The translations under genes and the position numbers were made by a program. The notes below the pieces were generated by a model. The model saw nothing but the letters and a program-made list of their open reading frames with translations. It did not search any database and had not been told where the DNA came from. From the NCBI GenBank assembly GCA_963640855.1, contig CAVIAJ010000004.1, positions 46,892-110,891 on the forward strand: a DNA stretch of 64,000 bases, written 5' to 3'. The stretch comes from Methanarcanum sp963640855 (GTDB taxonomy: Archaea; Thermoplasmatota; Thermoplasmata; Methanomassiliicoccales; Methanomethylophilaceae). How positions within the stretch are numbered: position 1 is the first letter of the stretch; each line of letters begins with the position of its first letter. This document shows, piece by piece, positions 32,609 through 41,787 of the stretch.

Positions 32609-33688
32609 TCACACCCTCTTGCTTCCGAGGCGGTATGCGATGTTGCAGTTACCTTCAGCGGATACCATACACGGTCCGGAAGGACTCGTGGGTTTGCATG
32701 CTCTTCCGAACATAGGACATTCCTCGGAACGGATCAATCCTCTCAGAACTTCTCCGCACCTGCATCCTTTTGCTTCGGGTTCGACAAACGGAGTGGTCTT
32801 GAGAATGTCTTCGTGGACTTTCGTTGCGTCGTAAGCTTCGTATTTCTTCTTGAGTACCAGTGCACTCTTTTTGATAACAGGGAATCCTCTCCATGCCCTG
32901 TCGACGGGGTCGAAGGTATCTTCCATCAGCTTCATCGCCTTGGGGTTTCCTTCGGGCTTTACGAGTCTTGTGTATTCATTTTCGACTTCGCATCTTCCCT
33001 CTTTCAGCTGCTTACAGAGCATATAAGTAGACATCAGAATATCCAAAGGCTCGAAACCTGCGACTACCTGAGGCATGTGATACTGTTCCGCGAAGGGTTC
33101 GAACATCTTCGTTCCCGTGATAACGGCAACATGCCCGGGATCGATAAGTCCCTGTACTTTGGTCTCACCCATATCGAAAATGGCTTTCAGAATCGGAGGG
33201 CAGATTCTGTGACAGCTGTAAATACTGAAGTTATCGGGAAGTTCTTTCTGAAGAGGAACACAGGTTGAAGGTGCCGTTGTTTCAAAACCTACGGCAACGA
33301 ATACCAAAGGCTTCGTCTGCTCCTTTGCCATTCTGACTGCGTCTTCTATTGAATAAACGATTCTTACGTCGGCTCCTTCGGATCTTGTATCGTTGAGCGT
33401 TCCGATTGTTGTGGGAACCCTCATCATATCTCCGAAAGCACAGATTGTTACTCCGTTCCTCGCCAATGTAATTGCATCCGCAATCTCACTGCTTGTTGTT
33501 ACACAGACAGGACATCCGGGGCCCTGACGGATTTCGACACCCACTTCGTTGAGCATTTCTTCGAGACCGAAACGTACGATGGTGTCCTGGTGCGTACCGC
33601 AGACGTGCATAAATGTGTAATCGACATTCATTTCGCGTATCTTATCCAAGATTTTCTTCGCTGTTGCCTCATCTCTGTACCTGAACAT
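32609..33688 (-). CDS. hypD: Hydrogenase maturation protein HypD
   Basis: This 359-residue protein, with HypC, carries the Fe(CN)2CO group built for [NiFe]-hydrogenases. It shows FMHVCGTHQD near residue 30, RQGPGCPVCVT, VGFETTAPST, and the C-terminal iron-sulfur cysteines in GCRCGEVLRG and CKPTSPSGPC. The Met at 33688 overlaps the hypA stop by one base and gives the normal family length; a longer upstream reading is not needed. hypC, hypE and hypF are not in the window. Confidence 0.95.
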   Translation of the reverse strand: MFRYRDEATAKKILDKIREMNVDYTFMHVCGTHQDTIVRFGLEEMLNEVGVEIRQGPGCPVCVTTSSEIADAITLARNGVTICAFGDMMRVPTTIGTLNDTRSEGADVRIVYSIEDAVRMAKEQTKPLVFVAVGFETTAPSTCVPLQKELPDNFSIYSCHRICPPILKAIFDMGETKVQGLIDPGHVAVITGTKMFEPFAEQYHMPQVVAGFEPLDILMSTYMLCKQLKEGRCEVENEYTRLVKPEGNPKAMKLMEDTFDPVDRAWRGFPVIKKSALVLKKKYEAYDATKVHEDILKTTPFVEPEAKGCRCGEVLRGLIRSEECPMFGRACKPTSPSGPCMVSAEGNCNIAYRLGSKRV

Positions 33689-34065
33689 CAGTCCGCCTCC
33701 ACAATCCTCAGATTTCTTACACTGCATGTCTGTCCCGCCGTAACCTTTACTCTGCCCCCGCATTCCGGACAGGAAAGTATCGGTATCGAGTGTCCGTCGT
33801 AATCGCTTTGGATGTTGTTGACGGGACCTTCGTATCCGCATTCACTGCATTTCACGGCAACGGCTTCTTTCTCGATGATCAGTTTGGAACCTTCGAGTTT
33901 TGTGTCTTTGGTGACAATCTCGTATGCGAACTGCATCTGTTCTTCACCGAGACTTGTCATATCACCTATTACGAGAGTGACTTCCTCCACACTGCTCGCG
34001 TTGTATCTCTCCAATTCTTTCAGAATCGCAGAAACGATATCCGACACGACAGACACTTCATGCAT
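33688..34065 (-). CDS. hypA: Hydrogenase nickel-insertion protein HypA
   Basis: The 125 residues begin MHEVSVVSDIVSAILKELE, with the N-terminal Met-His that binds nickel. The zinc site is CSECGYEG and, 20 residues later, CPECGG. HypA delivers nickel to hydrogenase with HypB. The stop overlaps the start of hypD. The Met at 34065 was chosen because the MH start is required for function. Confidence 0.95.
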   Translation of the reverse strand: MHEVSVVSDIVSAILKELERYNASSVEEVTLVIGDMTSLGEEQMQFAYEIVTKDTKLEGSKLIIEKEAVAVKCSECGYEGPVNNIQSDYDGHSIPILSCPECGGRVKVTAGQTCSVRNLRIVEAD

Positions 34066-34088
34066 CGGGACGGACAACGGAATCGCCG

Positions 34089-34748
34089 TTAATAAGGTAT
34101 CGTGCAGGAATCGCACATCGATCTGACAGAGCATTCGGAGCATCTGTGTCTGACGGGAAGACAGACCTTCTGACCGTGGCGTACGATGTAACGGTTGATG
34201 TCGTTCCATCTGTTTTCGGGTGTAATGCGCATCAATTCAAACTCTGTTTCCGTAGGATTGTCGGTATGAACCAATCCCATAAGATTGGAGATTCTGTGGA
34301 CATGCGTATCCACACAGACCGAAGGAATGTTCATTGCATAGGATCTGACACATGCCGCTGTTTTTCTTCCGACCATAGGTAATTTGAGTAATTCGTCGGT
34401 GTCTTCGGGTATCTTTCCGTTGTATTCGTTGCGGAGTACCTTACAGCATTTCACTATGGCTTCTCCCTTCTGTTTCGGGAATCCTGCGGGTTTGATTGCG
34501 TTGATTACTTTGTCTGTGTCCGCATCCGCAAGTTCACTGACGGAATTGTATAATCTGAAGAGAGCGTCGGATGCTTTTCTTGTGTTGTCGTCACGGGTTC
34601 TCTGGGACAGTATTGTTGCTATCAATACATGAAACGGATCCGCAGGCCATTCGGGGTTGAGGCCTTCGGACGAACGTCCGGGATATGCTCCGTCGCCGTA
34701 TTCTTTCGAAAGCGTGTCTAATATCCAACAGATGTCCTTTTCAGCCAT
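34089..34748 (-). CDS. nth: Endonuclease III-like DNA glycosylase
   Basis: This 219-residue base-excision repair enzyme has the helix-hairpin-helix LPMVGRKTAACV with the catalytic Lys and VDTHVHR with the catalytic Asp. It also has four Cys for a [4Fe-4S] cluster (CLPVRHRCSECSVRSMC, spaced 6-2-5). It removes oxidised pyrimidines and nicks the strand. Its start overlaps the end of folC by 31 bases; hypA begins 23 bases after its stop. Confidence 0.93.
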   Translation of the reverse strand: MAEKDICWILDTLSKEYGDGAYPGRSSEGLNPEWPADPFHVLIATILSQRTRDDNTRKASDALFRLYNSVSELADADTDKVINAIKPAGFPKQKGEAIVKCCKVLRNEYNGKIPEDTDELLKLPMVGRKTAACVRSYAMNIPSVCVDTHVHRISNLMGLVHTDNPTETEFELMRITPENRWNDINRYIVRHGQKVCLPVRHRCSECSVRSMCDSCTIPY

Positions 34749-35971
34749 TTCATCGCCCCTTCCGCCATAAATAAGGATCCCGTGATCAATATTACATCGT
34801 CACCACGGATTTTCATTGCTTCCGAAATCGCATCATCGATGTTACGGACGAATGTTACGTCGGATATGTGTTTCTTTACCGTATCGACAACAATATCGGG
34901 TGAAGCCGCTCTTTCGGAACCGGGAACTGTTACGATTACCTTCGATGCGATTTCCGAGAGATTTTCCGCGATTGTACCGATGTCTTTGTCACCGAGAATT
35001 CCGAACACGACGGTGACCTTCCCGTACAGTTTTTTCACTGTTTCGAATGAAACTTTACTTCCTGCGGCTGTGTGTGAAACATCGATTACCATATTCTCTT
35101 CGGGGAACCATTCCAATCTGCACGGCCAATAGACGTTTTCGAGACCTCTGTGTATGTCTTTCGATGTAATCTTATGACTGATATGACGTACCGCCTCGAT
35201 TGCGGATACTGCGTTGCGGGCCTGATGTTCTCCGACCGAATTTACCGTATATTTTTCTCCGCAGTAATCGATTGCCGTGGATGTCCTGTCCATTGAGATT
35301 ATCTCCGCATTCTTCGGAATAACAATCTCGGAACCGTTATTCTCCGCGGTTTTTCTTATAACATCCATTGCGGGACCTTTGTTGACTGTAACAACGGGAA
35401 CGCCTTTCTTGATTATTCCCGCCTTTTCGAATGCGATCTTTTCAACGGTATCTCCGAGATATTCTCTGTGTTCGAGACTTATGTTCGTTATTACTGAAAC
35501 TTCGGGAGTAATTATGTTCGTTGCATCGAACCTTCCGCCCATTCCCACTTCGATTACGGCGTATTCGACTCCTCTGTCTCTGAAAAAGAGAAATGCTATT
35601 GCCGTGGCAGCCTCGAAGAACGTACACTGTTTACCCTGAGAACTCATGTCTTCGATCTGTTCTCTCACGGTTTTTACGTATTCTTCCAATTCGTTATCCG
35701 AAATGGATGCACCGTTTACTCTCATCCTTTCGTTGAAATTCAGTATATGCGGGGATGTGTACAGTCCTGTTTTGATTCCGGATTGCCTTAAAATTGATTC
35801 GATCATCGCCGAAGTAGAACCTTTTCCGTCCGTACCTGCGATGTGAACGGATCTGAAAGAATTCTGGGGATTTTCCAATCTGTTCATTAATTCGGTAATG
35901 TTCTCCAATCCCAATCTGATTCCGTGGGAACCGAGACCGTAGAACCAGGAAATCATTTCATCCTTATTCAT
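34718..35971 (-). CDS. folC: Folylpolyglutamate synthase/dihydrofolate synthase-like
   Basis: This 417-residue Mur-ligase family enzyme has the ATP loop VHIAGTDGKGSTSAM near residue 44, then SPHILNFNERMRVNG, EVGMGGRFDATNII and LEHREYLGDTVEKIA. FolC adds glutamates to folate; archaea with tetrahydrofolate-type carbon transfer use it. The stop is TAG, inside the start of nth. The start overlaps the end of the PP-loop gene by eight bases, so both are in one operon. Confidence 0.88.
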   Translation of the reverse strand: MNKDEMISWFYGLGSHGIRLGLENITELMNRLENPQNSFRSVHIAGTDGKGSTSAMIESILRQSGIKTGLYTSPHILNFNERMRVNGASISDNELEEYVKTVREQIEDMSSQGKQCTFFEAATAIAFLFFRDRGVEYAVIEVGMGGRFDATNIITPEVSVITNISLEHREYLGDTVEKIAFEKAGIIKKGVPVVTVNKGPAMDVIRKTAENNGSEIVIPKNAEIISMDRTSTAIDYCGEKYTVNSVGEHQARNAVSAIEAVRHISHKITSKDIHRGLENVYWPCRLEWFPEENMVIDVSHTAAGSKVSFETVKKLYGKVTVVFGILGDKDIGTIAENLSEIASKVIVTVPGSERAASPDIVVDTVKKHISDVTFVRNIDDAISEAMKIRGDDVILITGSLFMAEGAMKWLKRTSVGY

Positions 35972-36779
35972 CGGACCAACCCGAAATCATCTGATTGACT
36001 GTGACCCCTTTCTTCTTTGCAATCTTTCTGAAAAGATTCATCGCACCGGAACCGTACTGTGCGGCTTTTTTCTTCTTCGCCGCGACTTCCGGTTCGCCTA
36101 TCTCTTCGGCTACTTCTCTCAGGCAGCGTTTCCTGACCTCTCCGGGCATAAGATCTTTCATATCCATTTTTTCGACGACAGCTCTTATGCGGGGATCCAG
36201 GTAGGGATACAGTATCGTCTTTCCGAAGTGTTTTCCTACGGATGATTCGTGTTTCAGAGTCTCCGTAAACAGAGTTGCCATGTCCGCATCTCTCTGATCT
36301 CTGAATTCTTCCTCCGAGAGACCGACGTATTTGGAATATCCTGCGAATAATTCGTCCGCGCCCTGTCCTCCGATTATGATTTCTTCGGGAACGTTTTTCG
36401 ACACATAGAATAAAGGAATCTCAAAGGACAGTGTGATGGGATTGACGGTACCCGTAATCTTCATCATTTCTCTGACATTTTCCTCCAAATCATTCTCGGA
36501 TATCAACAGATGATTCCAGTCAAGACCTAAAACCTTCGACAGTCCCGAAGATTCGTTTACGTCGTATGCATCTTCGACACCTGCGGTGTACAGGCGGATT
36601 GATTTTGCGTAATCTCTCGCAATAGCGGCGACTATGCCGCAGTCCAATCCTCCGGAGAAGGCAACTGCGATATCCTTACCTTCAACCATTTCTCTTATGA
36701 CTTCCGTCAAAGCCTTTCCGAGTTCCGAAGATACATCCATAAACCGTCGTACGAAGGTATCGGATATACAACTATCCAT
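35964..36779 (-). CDS. Asparagine synthase-like PP-loop ATPase without glutaminase domain
   Basis: The 271 residues have the PP-loop IAVAFSGGLDCGIVA, which binds pyrophosphate, and IIGGQGADELFAGYSKY, typical of asparagine synthase B. The N-terminal glutaminase half is absent, so ammonia must come from elsewhere or the enzyme activates a different acid. The C-terminus is basic (AKKKKAAQYG). It sits directly before folC with overlapping ends. The Met at 36779 gives the normal helix before the PP loop. Confidence 0.78.
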   Translation of the reverse strand: MDSCISDTFVRRFMDVSSELGKALTEVIREMVEGKDIAVAFSGGLDCGIVAAIARDYAKSIRLYTAGVEDAYDVNESSGLSKVLGLDWNHLLISENDLEENVREMMKITGTVNPITLSFEIPLFYVSKNVPEEIIIGGQGADELFAGYSKYVGLSEEEFRDQRDADMATLFTETLKHESSVGKHFGKTILYPYLDPRIRAVVEKMDMKDLMPGEVRKRCLREVAEEIGEPEVAAKKKKAAQYGSGAMNLFRKIAKKKGVTVNQMISGWSDE

Positions 36780-36817
36780 CCCGGAGATATGAATTGCGGA
36801 TGATTGTTTCCGATAGT

Positions 36818-37366
36818 TCAGTCGTCGAATCCCAGAACTATTGTGGATGCCGCCTTCGATAAATCGAAATCGACAGTACCTTTGATGATCATATCCGATG
36901 TTGTGCACGGATGTGCCATCACCACATTCTTGCATGTGATTACGGAATCGAGAAGAGCCGTCGGTACGGCGGGAATGATGAATTTTTCTCCTCCGTCGAA
37001 GTTACTGCCTGCGAAGATAACGAAGTCCTTTGAAATCCATATTACGTCGTCTCTCGGACGGTATTCTTCAATCTCCTCATCTCCCAATGATTTTCCGACG
37101 GTTTCTCCTTTGGAATTAATCATCAGAACGGTGGAATGTTCCTTCATCTCGGGATCGAATCTTCTGTTGTCGACGATAAGAGCAATCCTATACTTCTTCT
37201 CCATGACCTCATCGTATGCAATATTGTTCACATCCATCTGAGTGATGGATTTCGTGCTCTCTTCCTCGTGTTTTATCGTATTCGATAAACTGTCGTCCAT
37301 CTGAAAAATATCGAGAACACCTTCCAATCCTCTGAGGTGTTCGATTGCGTCGCTGAGGACTGTCAT
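36818..37366 (-). CDS. Hypothetical protein, head of the minus-strand operon
   Basis: This 182-residue acidic protein has mixed strands and helices (KKYRIALIVDNRRFDPEMKE, DVIWISKDFVIFAG, VVMAHPCTTSDMIIKG). It has no membrane segment and no clear catalytic motif, and no family is recognised. It is followed within 38 bases by the PP-loop gene and heads a run of seven minus-strand genes (to 32054) with gaps or overlaps under 40 bases. Confidence 0.55.
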   Translation of the reverse strand: MTVLSDAIEHLRGLEGVLDIFQMDDSLSNTIKHEEESTKSITQMDVNNIAYDEVMEKKYRIALIVDNRRFDPEMKEHSTVLMINSKGETVGKSLGDEEIEEYRPRDDVIWISKDFVIFAGSNFDGGEKFIIPAVPTALLDSVITCKNVVMAHPCTTSDMIIKGTVDFDLSKAASTIVLGFDD

Positions 37367-37566
37367 CGGAAGGCGGATTGATTATTCCGTAGATAAGATT
37401 TGACACGTGAAAAGCTGCGTATTTCAGTGAAGAAAAATAAAAACACTTTCTGTAATCTCTTTGAAACAACCCCGTTATTTCCTGCAGTGCCTGAAATATC
37501 ACGGAAAATTTACGCAAATCCTTTTCCCACATATTATTTATAATTATAATATAAATATCCAAAACG

Positions 37567-39816
37567 ATGAAGAAACTTGTGATCACCGAGAAGGCCAACG
37601 CCGCAAGGAGGATATCCACAATACTCTCAGACGGCAAATCGCACTCCAAGACAAACGGCGGAGTGACCGTAATATCCTTCGTGAACAACGGCGACGAATA
37701 CAGTGTCGTCAGTCTCAGGGGTCACATCATCGAATTAGATTATCCCGAACAGTACAGCGACTGGAGTGCGGGTTCTCCCGTGGACCTTGTTTACGCACCG
37801 CAGGTGAAGAACATACGTGTCAAAAGCATCCTGAATACCATCAAGAGTCTGATGGATTCTGCCGATGAGATCATTATCGCTACCGACTTTGACAGAGAAG
37901 GAGAACTTATCGGTATGGAGACCGTCGTTGCGGCGGGTGCCGATATGTCCAAGGTCAAAAGGGCAAAATTCAGCGCTCTGACCAAATTGGAAGTCGAGAA
38001 TGCATTTGCGAATCTTGTTCTTCCCGACGAACGCCTTGCAAACGCTGCGGAAGCGAGACAGATTGTGGATCTGTCATGGGGTGCCGTCCTTACAAGATTG
38101 ATTTCATTATCTGCGGGACAGGTCGGAAAGAACTTCATGTCCGTGGGAAGGGTTCAGAGCCCTACACTCAAATTACTGGTGGACAGGAATGAAGAAATCT
38201 CAAAGTTTGTACCTGTTCCCTACTGGAAAGTGATTGGAAAGTTCGGAATGCTTGCATTCAGAGGAACACACGAGGAAGATCCTTTCTGGGAGAAGGAAAA
38301 AGCTGATGCGGTTCTTGCCAAATGCAAAGACGCAAAAACAGGAACCGTGAGTTCTTATGAATGCACTGTGAAAGAGGAATTCAGACCGGCACCGTTCGAT
38401 ACAACTGCGATGCAGGTCGAAGCAAACAAAATAGGCATTCCTCCCGCAACAGCCATGAAATTGGCTGAAGATCTGTACACAGGGGGATACATTTCATATC
38501 CCCGTACGGAGAACACGGAATACCCGAGAAGTCTCGGAATCAGAAGTGTTCTCGAAAAACTCAAAGAATCCGATTTTAAGAAGGAAGTTGAAGAAATCCT
38601 TTCTCAGGAAACAATCATCCCTTCCAGAGGTAAAAGAAGAACGACAGACCACCCGCCTATCTATCCTACGGCTGCGGCCACTTCGGATAAGATGAAAGGC
38701 GATAAGTGGAAGCTGTATGAATTGATCGTAAGAAGATTCCTCGCTACGCTCGGTCCGAATGCCGAGGCGGAAGTAACGAACTGTACCGTAGAAGTCAACG
38801 GTGAGAATTTCAAAGCGGAAGGATACGTTCTGAAGAAGGAAGGATGGAAGAAGTATTGGAAGAAGTACATGACAGTCGCCAATACACACATCCCCAAACT
38901 GAACGTAGGCGATGAAATCGACATAAGATCGATGTCGATGGATGAAGGAGAAACCAAACCTCCGTACAGATACAATCAGGGTTCACTTATCCAGGAAATG
39001 GACAGATTGGGACTCGGTACCAAGTCTACGAGACACGACATCATCGGTAAGCTGTACTCAAGGAATTACGTTCAGGGCAACTACATGACACCTACCGCAA
39101 GCGGCATCGCTCTTACCAAGTCGTTGGAAAAACACGGCGGAGGTATTGCGGAACCCGATATGACGTCAAAGCTCGAAGCGGATATGCTCAAAATCAGCAG
39201 CGGGGAAAAGACGTTGTCCGATGTTGTGGAAGAATCGCAGAAGATGCTGTACAACTCCGCATCTACCATCGAAAAGCAGAAAGATGCGATCGGCGAGGAA
39301 ATCAGAAATGCACTGAGATCGCAGCAGTTCATAGGCATCTGTCCCCACTGCGGAAACAATATGACAATTAAAAGATCGAGAAACGGCAATTTCATCGGAT
39401 GCGACGGATATCCCGAATGCAAATGCGCGTATCCCATTCCGAGAAGTGCTCTTATTCAGACTGTCGAAACAAAATGCGAAGTGTGCGGACTTCCTCAGCT
39501 GAAAGTCATCAGGAAAGGTGTGCCTCCGCAGACCGTCTGTATCGATCCCAAATGTGAGAGCAACACATCCAAAACCAATCTCGGAAAGTGCCCTGCCTGC
39601 GGCAAGGGTACGATAAGAGTGATGTACTCCAAGGCGGGAAAACGCTTTGCGGGATGTTCTTCATGGCCTGAATGCAATCAGACATATCCCCTCAGACCGA
39701 AGGGAGTCGTTTCATCCACAGGTAGAGAATGCGAACTCTGCGGTGCACCGATAATTGCGTTCGGCGACTATGAAGAGTGCATAAACACATCGTGTCCGAG
39801 CAGATCCAAGAAATGA
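37567..39816 (+). CDS. topA: DNA topoisomerase I (type IA)
   Basis: This 749-residue enzyme relaxes negative supercoils by passing a single strand. The Toprim domain is at the start (KLVITEKANAARRI and IATDFDREGELIG), and the catalytic Tyr is in GGYISYPRTENTEYP near residue 315. Four C-terminal zinc ribbons follow after residue 590 (CPHCGNNM, CEVCGLPQ, CPACGKG, CELCGAP), which help hold single-stranded DNA. ATAATATAAATA lies just before the start (about 37545-37556). Confidence 0.96.
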   Translation: MKKLVITEKANAARRISTILSDGKSHSKTNGGVTVISFVNNGDEYSVVSLRGHIIELDYPEQYSDWSAGSPVDLVYAPQVKNIRVKSILNTIKSLMDSADEIIIATDFDREGELIGMETVVAAGADMSKVKRAKFSALTKLEVENAFANLVLPDERLANAAEARQIVDLSWGAVLTRLISLSAGQVGKNFMSVGRVQSPTLKLLVDRNEEISKFVPVPYWKVIGKFGMLAFRGTHEEDPFWEKEKADAVLAKCKDAKTGTVSSYECTVKEEFRPAPFDTTAMQVEANKIGIPPATAMKLAEDLYTGGYISYPRTENTEYPRSLGIRSVLEKLKESDFKKEVEEILSQETIIPSRGKRRTTDHPPIYPTAAATSDKMKGDKWKLYELIVRRFLATLGPNAEAEVTNCTVEVNGENFKAEGYVLKKEGWKKYWKKYMTVANTHIPKLNVGDEIDIRSMSMDEGETKPPYRYNQGSLIQEMDRLGLGTKSTRHDIIGKLYSRNYVQGNYMTPTASGIALTKSLEKHGGGIAEPDMTSKLEADMLKISSGEKTLSDVVEESQKMLYNSASTIEKQKDAIGEEIRNALRSQQFIGICPHCGNNMTIKRSRNGNFIGCDGYPECKCAYPIPRSALIQTVETKCEVCGLPQLKVIRKGVPPQTVCIDPKCESNTSKTNLGKCPACGKGTIRVMYSKAGKRFAGCSSWPECNQTYPLRPKGVVSSTGRECELCGAPIIAFGDYEECINTSCPSRSKK

Positions 39817-39824
39817 GGGTGTTC

Positions 39825-40079
39825 TTAACACTCTTCTATCTGCTCTGTGCCGTTGAAGTGCATCTCAATCTCGTCGATATCCTTTGAGATACGTTCGTTG
39901 CGGCATCTGGGGCATTCCAGCTCTTTTCCCAGCGCAAGCTTGATGTTTACCTGTGCGGAGTCCATCCTTATGATGTTGCCGCATTTGCAGTAAATGGACT
40001 TGGTACGTCCGATTCCGGGTACCGAAAAGACTGTGGCCGTATCACCGGAAATCTGACGGAAAGTCCTCTTCGTGTCCAT
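39825..40079 (-). CDS. Small zinc-ribbon protein
   Basis: The 84 residues contain YCKCGNIIRM and, 21 residues later, CPRCRNERI, which could bind one zinc. The rest is charged. No family is recognised. It converges on topA and has a long non-coding stretch upstream. Confidence 0.6.
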   Translation of the reverse strand: MDTKRTFRQISGDTATVFSVPGIGRTKSIYCKCGNIIRMDSAQVNIKLALGKELECPRCRNERISKDIDEIEMHFNGTEQIEEC

Positions 40080-40513
40080 GATACAACCTCTAATTCCACT
40101 GCAATGATTTGACCGTTTGATTGGTCAATCCCACACGTACTCTCCCCCATTCTGTATAGAGGATATAAGCGTATCCATAACGCCCTTAATAACCCCAGTT
40201 AAGATAACATCGTTAACCCTGAAAACTGTCGTTTTCACATCAAAACCCTATAAATAGATAAAATTCGATGGAAAATACCCGAAAACAGGGCTTTTTAACC
40301 CTGAAACAGTTATTTTTCCGATTATCCGAAAATCGAATGATCCGTTCGTAAAAAGTAAAAATTGCCGATTTCCGAGGTCGTCGGAATACGTATCTACGGA
40401 CGTCAATATGCAAGGTTTTCCAGTGGAAATACAGGGGTTAAACGTCCTTAAAAATCCAAAGTATAAATATGAAAAAATCAACCCGGAAGGGGGTTTATAA
40501 CCCTCTCCGGAGT
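40080..40513. other. Long AT-rich stretch without a gene
   Basis: There is no convincing gene in 434 bases. It holds an inverted repeat TTGACC/GGTCAA (about 40109-40126), a TATA-like CTATAAATAGATA at 40249-40261 on the plus strand, TTAACCCTGAAA at 40213 and again at 40295, and a hairpin CAGGG/CCCTG at 40286-40303. A second TATA-like AGTATAAATATG lies near 40459. A small RNA is possible but unproven. Confidence 0.4.
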
Positions 40514-41782
40514 TCACAGTGTGAAGGCCTTCCTGCCGAGGAAAACTGCCTTCGAACCGAGCTCTTCTTCGATTCTGAGGAGCTGATTGTATTTCGCGGT
40601 ACGCTCGCCGCGTGCGGGTGCACCTGTCTTAATCTGACCGGATCCCCATCCGACGGAAAGGTCTGCAATGCTTACATCTTCCGATTCTCCGGAACGGTGG
40701 GATACCACGACGGAATAGCCGTTGTCGAAACTCATCTGAGCCGCATCTCCCGCTTCCGTGACCGTACCGATCTGATTGACCTTCAGGAGCAGTGCGTTGG
40801 CTGCACCTGCCTCGATTCCCCTGGAAAGTCTCTTGGTGTTTGTAACAAAAAGATCGTCTCCGACAATCTGCACATCCGAACCGATCTTTTTGGTAAGTTC
40901 CGCAGTTGTTTCGAAATCGTCCTCGAAGAACGGATCCTCGATACTGATGAGGGGGTATGTTTCGGTAAGTTTTCTGTAGTGGTCGGCCAACTCGCCTGCG
41001 GTGAGTTTCATTCCGTCCACGTCGTAAATTCCGTTGTCATAGAATTCGCTCGATGCGGCATCGAGGGCCATAAAGACATCCTTACCCGGAGTGTATCCTG
41101 CGGCGGATACAGCATCGATGATTGTCTCCAACGCTTCCGCGGAAGTGTTCAGCGGAGGTGCGAATCCTCCCTCGTCACCGAGGTTGATTGCTCCTACGCC
41201 GTATTTCTTCTTGAGAATGGACTTCAGTGACATGTAGACTTCCGAAGACATCCTCAGACAATCCGAGAATGACTTTGCACCTGCGGGAATGATCATAAAT
41301 TCCTGAATCTTCAGGTTTCCTCCGGCGTGTTTACCGCCGTTGATGATGTTCAGCATAGGAACGGGGAGAGTTACTCCGTTGTCTCCGATGTGCTGATAGA
41401 GCGGAACGCCTTCTACAGCGGCACCCACTTTGGCGACTGCGAGGGATGTTGCGATAATGGCATTTGCACCGAGCCTCTTCTTGTTCTCGGTACCGTCCGC
41501 CTCGATCATTGCCGTGTCTACGGCACGCTGATCCGTGGGATCCATTCCGGTGATTGCTTTCGCAATATCCGTACGGACGTTGGAAACGGCCTTCTGAACT
41601 CCTTTGCCTCCGAACCTTCCGTCGCCGTCACGGAGTTCGTGAGCTTCCCATGAACCGGTAGATGCACCGGAAGGTGCGATTGCCCTGATCTTGTGGCCTG
41701 CGATAGTAATCTCCGCCTCAACCGTGGGGTTTCCCCTTGAGTCAAGGACTTCTCTAGCCCATACTGCCTCAATCTTTGCCAT
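40514..41782 (-). CDS. eno: Enolase (phosphopyruvate hydratase)
   Basis: This 422-residue glycolytic and gluconeogenic enzyme interconverts 2-phosphoglycerate and phosphoenolpyruvate. The N-terminal VWAREVLDSRGNPTVEAE, the metal ligands in VFMALDAASSEFY, LISIEDPF and IVGDDLFVTN, and the signature LLLKVNQIGTVTEA with SHRSGESED are all present. The ATG at 41782 was chosen over a GTG three codons earlier. The response-regulator gene ends six bases upstream on the same strand. Confidence 0.97.
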   Translation of the reverse strand: MAKIEAVWAREVLDSRGNPTVEAEITIAGHKIRAIAPSGASTGSWEAHELRDGDGRFGGKGVQKAVSNVRTDIAKAITGMDPTDQRAVDTAMIEADGTENKKRLGANAIIATSLAVAKVGAAVEGVPLYQHIGDNGVTLPVPMLNIINGGKHAGGNLKIQEFMIIPAGAKSFSDCLRMSSEVYMSLKSILKKKYGVGAINLGDEGGFAPPLNTSAEALETIIDAVSAAGYTPGKDVFMALDAASSEFYDNGIYDVDGMKLTAGELADHYRKLTETYPLISIEDPFFEDDFETTAELTKKIGSDVQIVGDDLFVTNTKRLSRGIEAGAANALLLKVNQIGTVTEAGDAAQMSFDNGYSVVVSHRSGESEDVSIADLSVGWGSGQIKTGAPARGERTAKYNQLLRIEEELGSKAVFLGRKAFTL

Positions 41783-41787
41783 TTGTT

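Noticed and set aside
33689..33841. Longer N-terminus for HypD
   Set aside because: The added residues lie inside hypA in another frame and are not part of the HypD family.
40469..41230. Plus-strand 253-codon frame overlapping eno
   Set aside because: It is antisense to enolase throughout, although a TATA-like box lies before it; no domain is visible.
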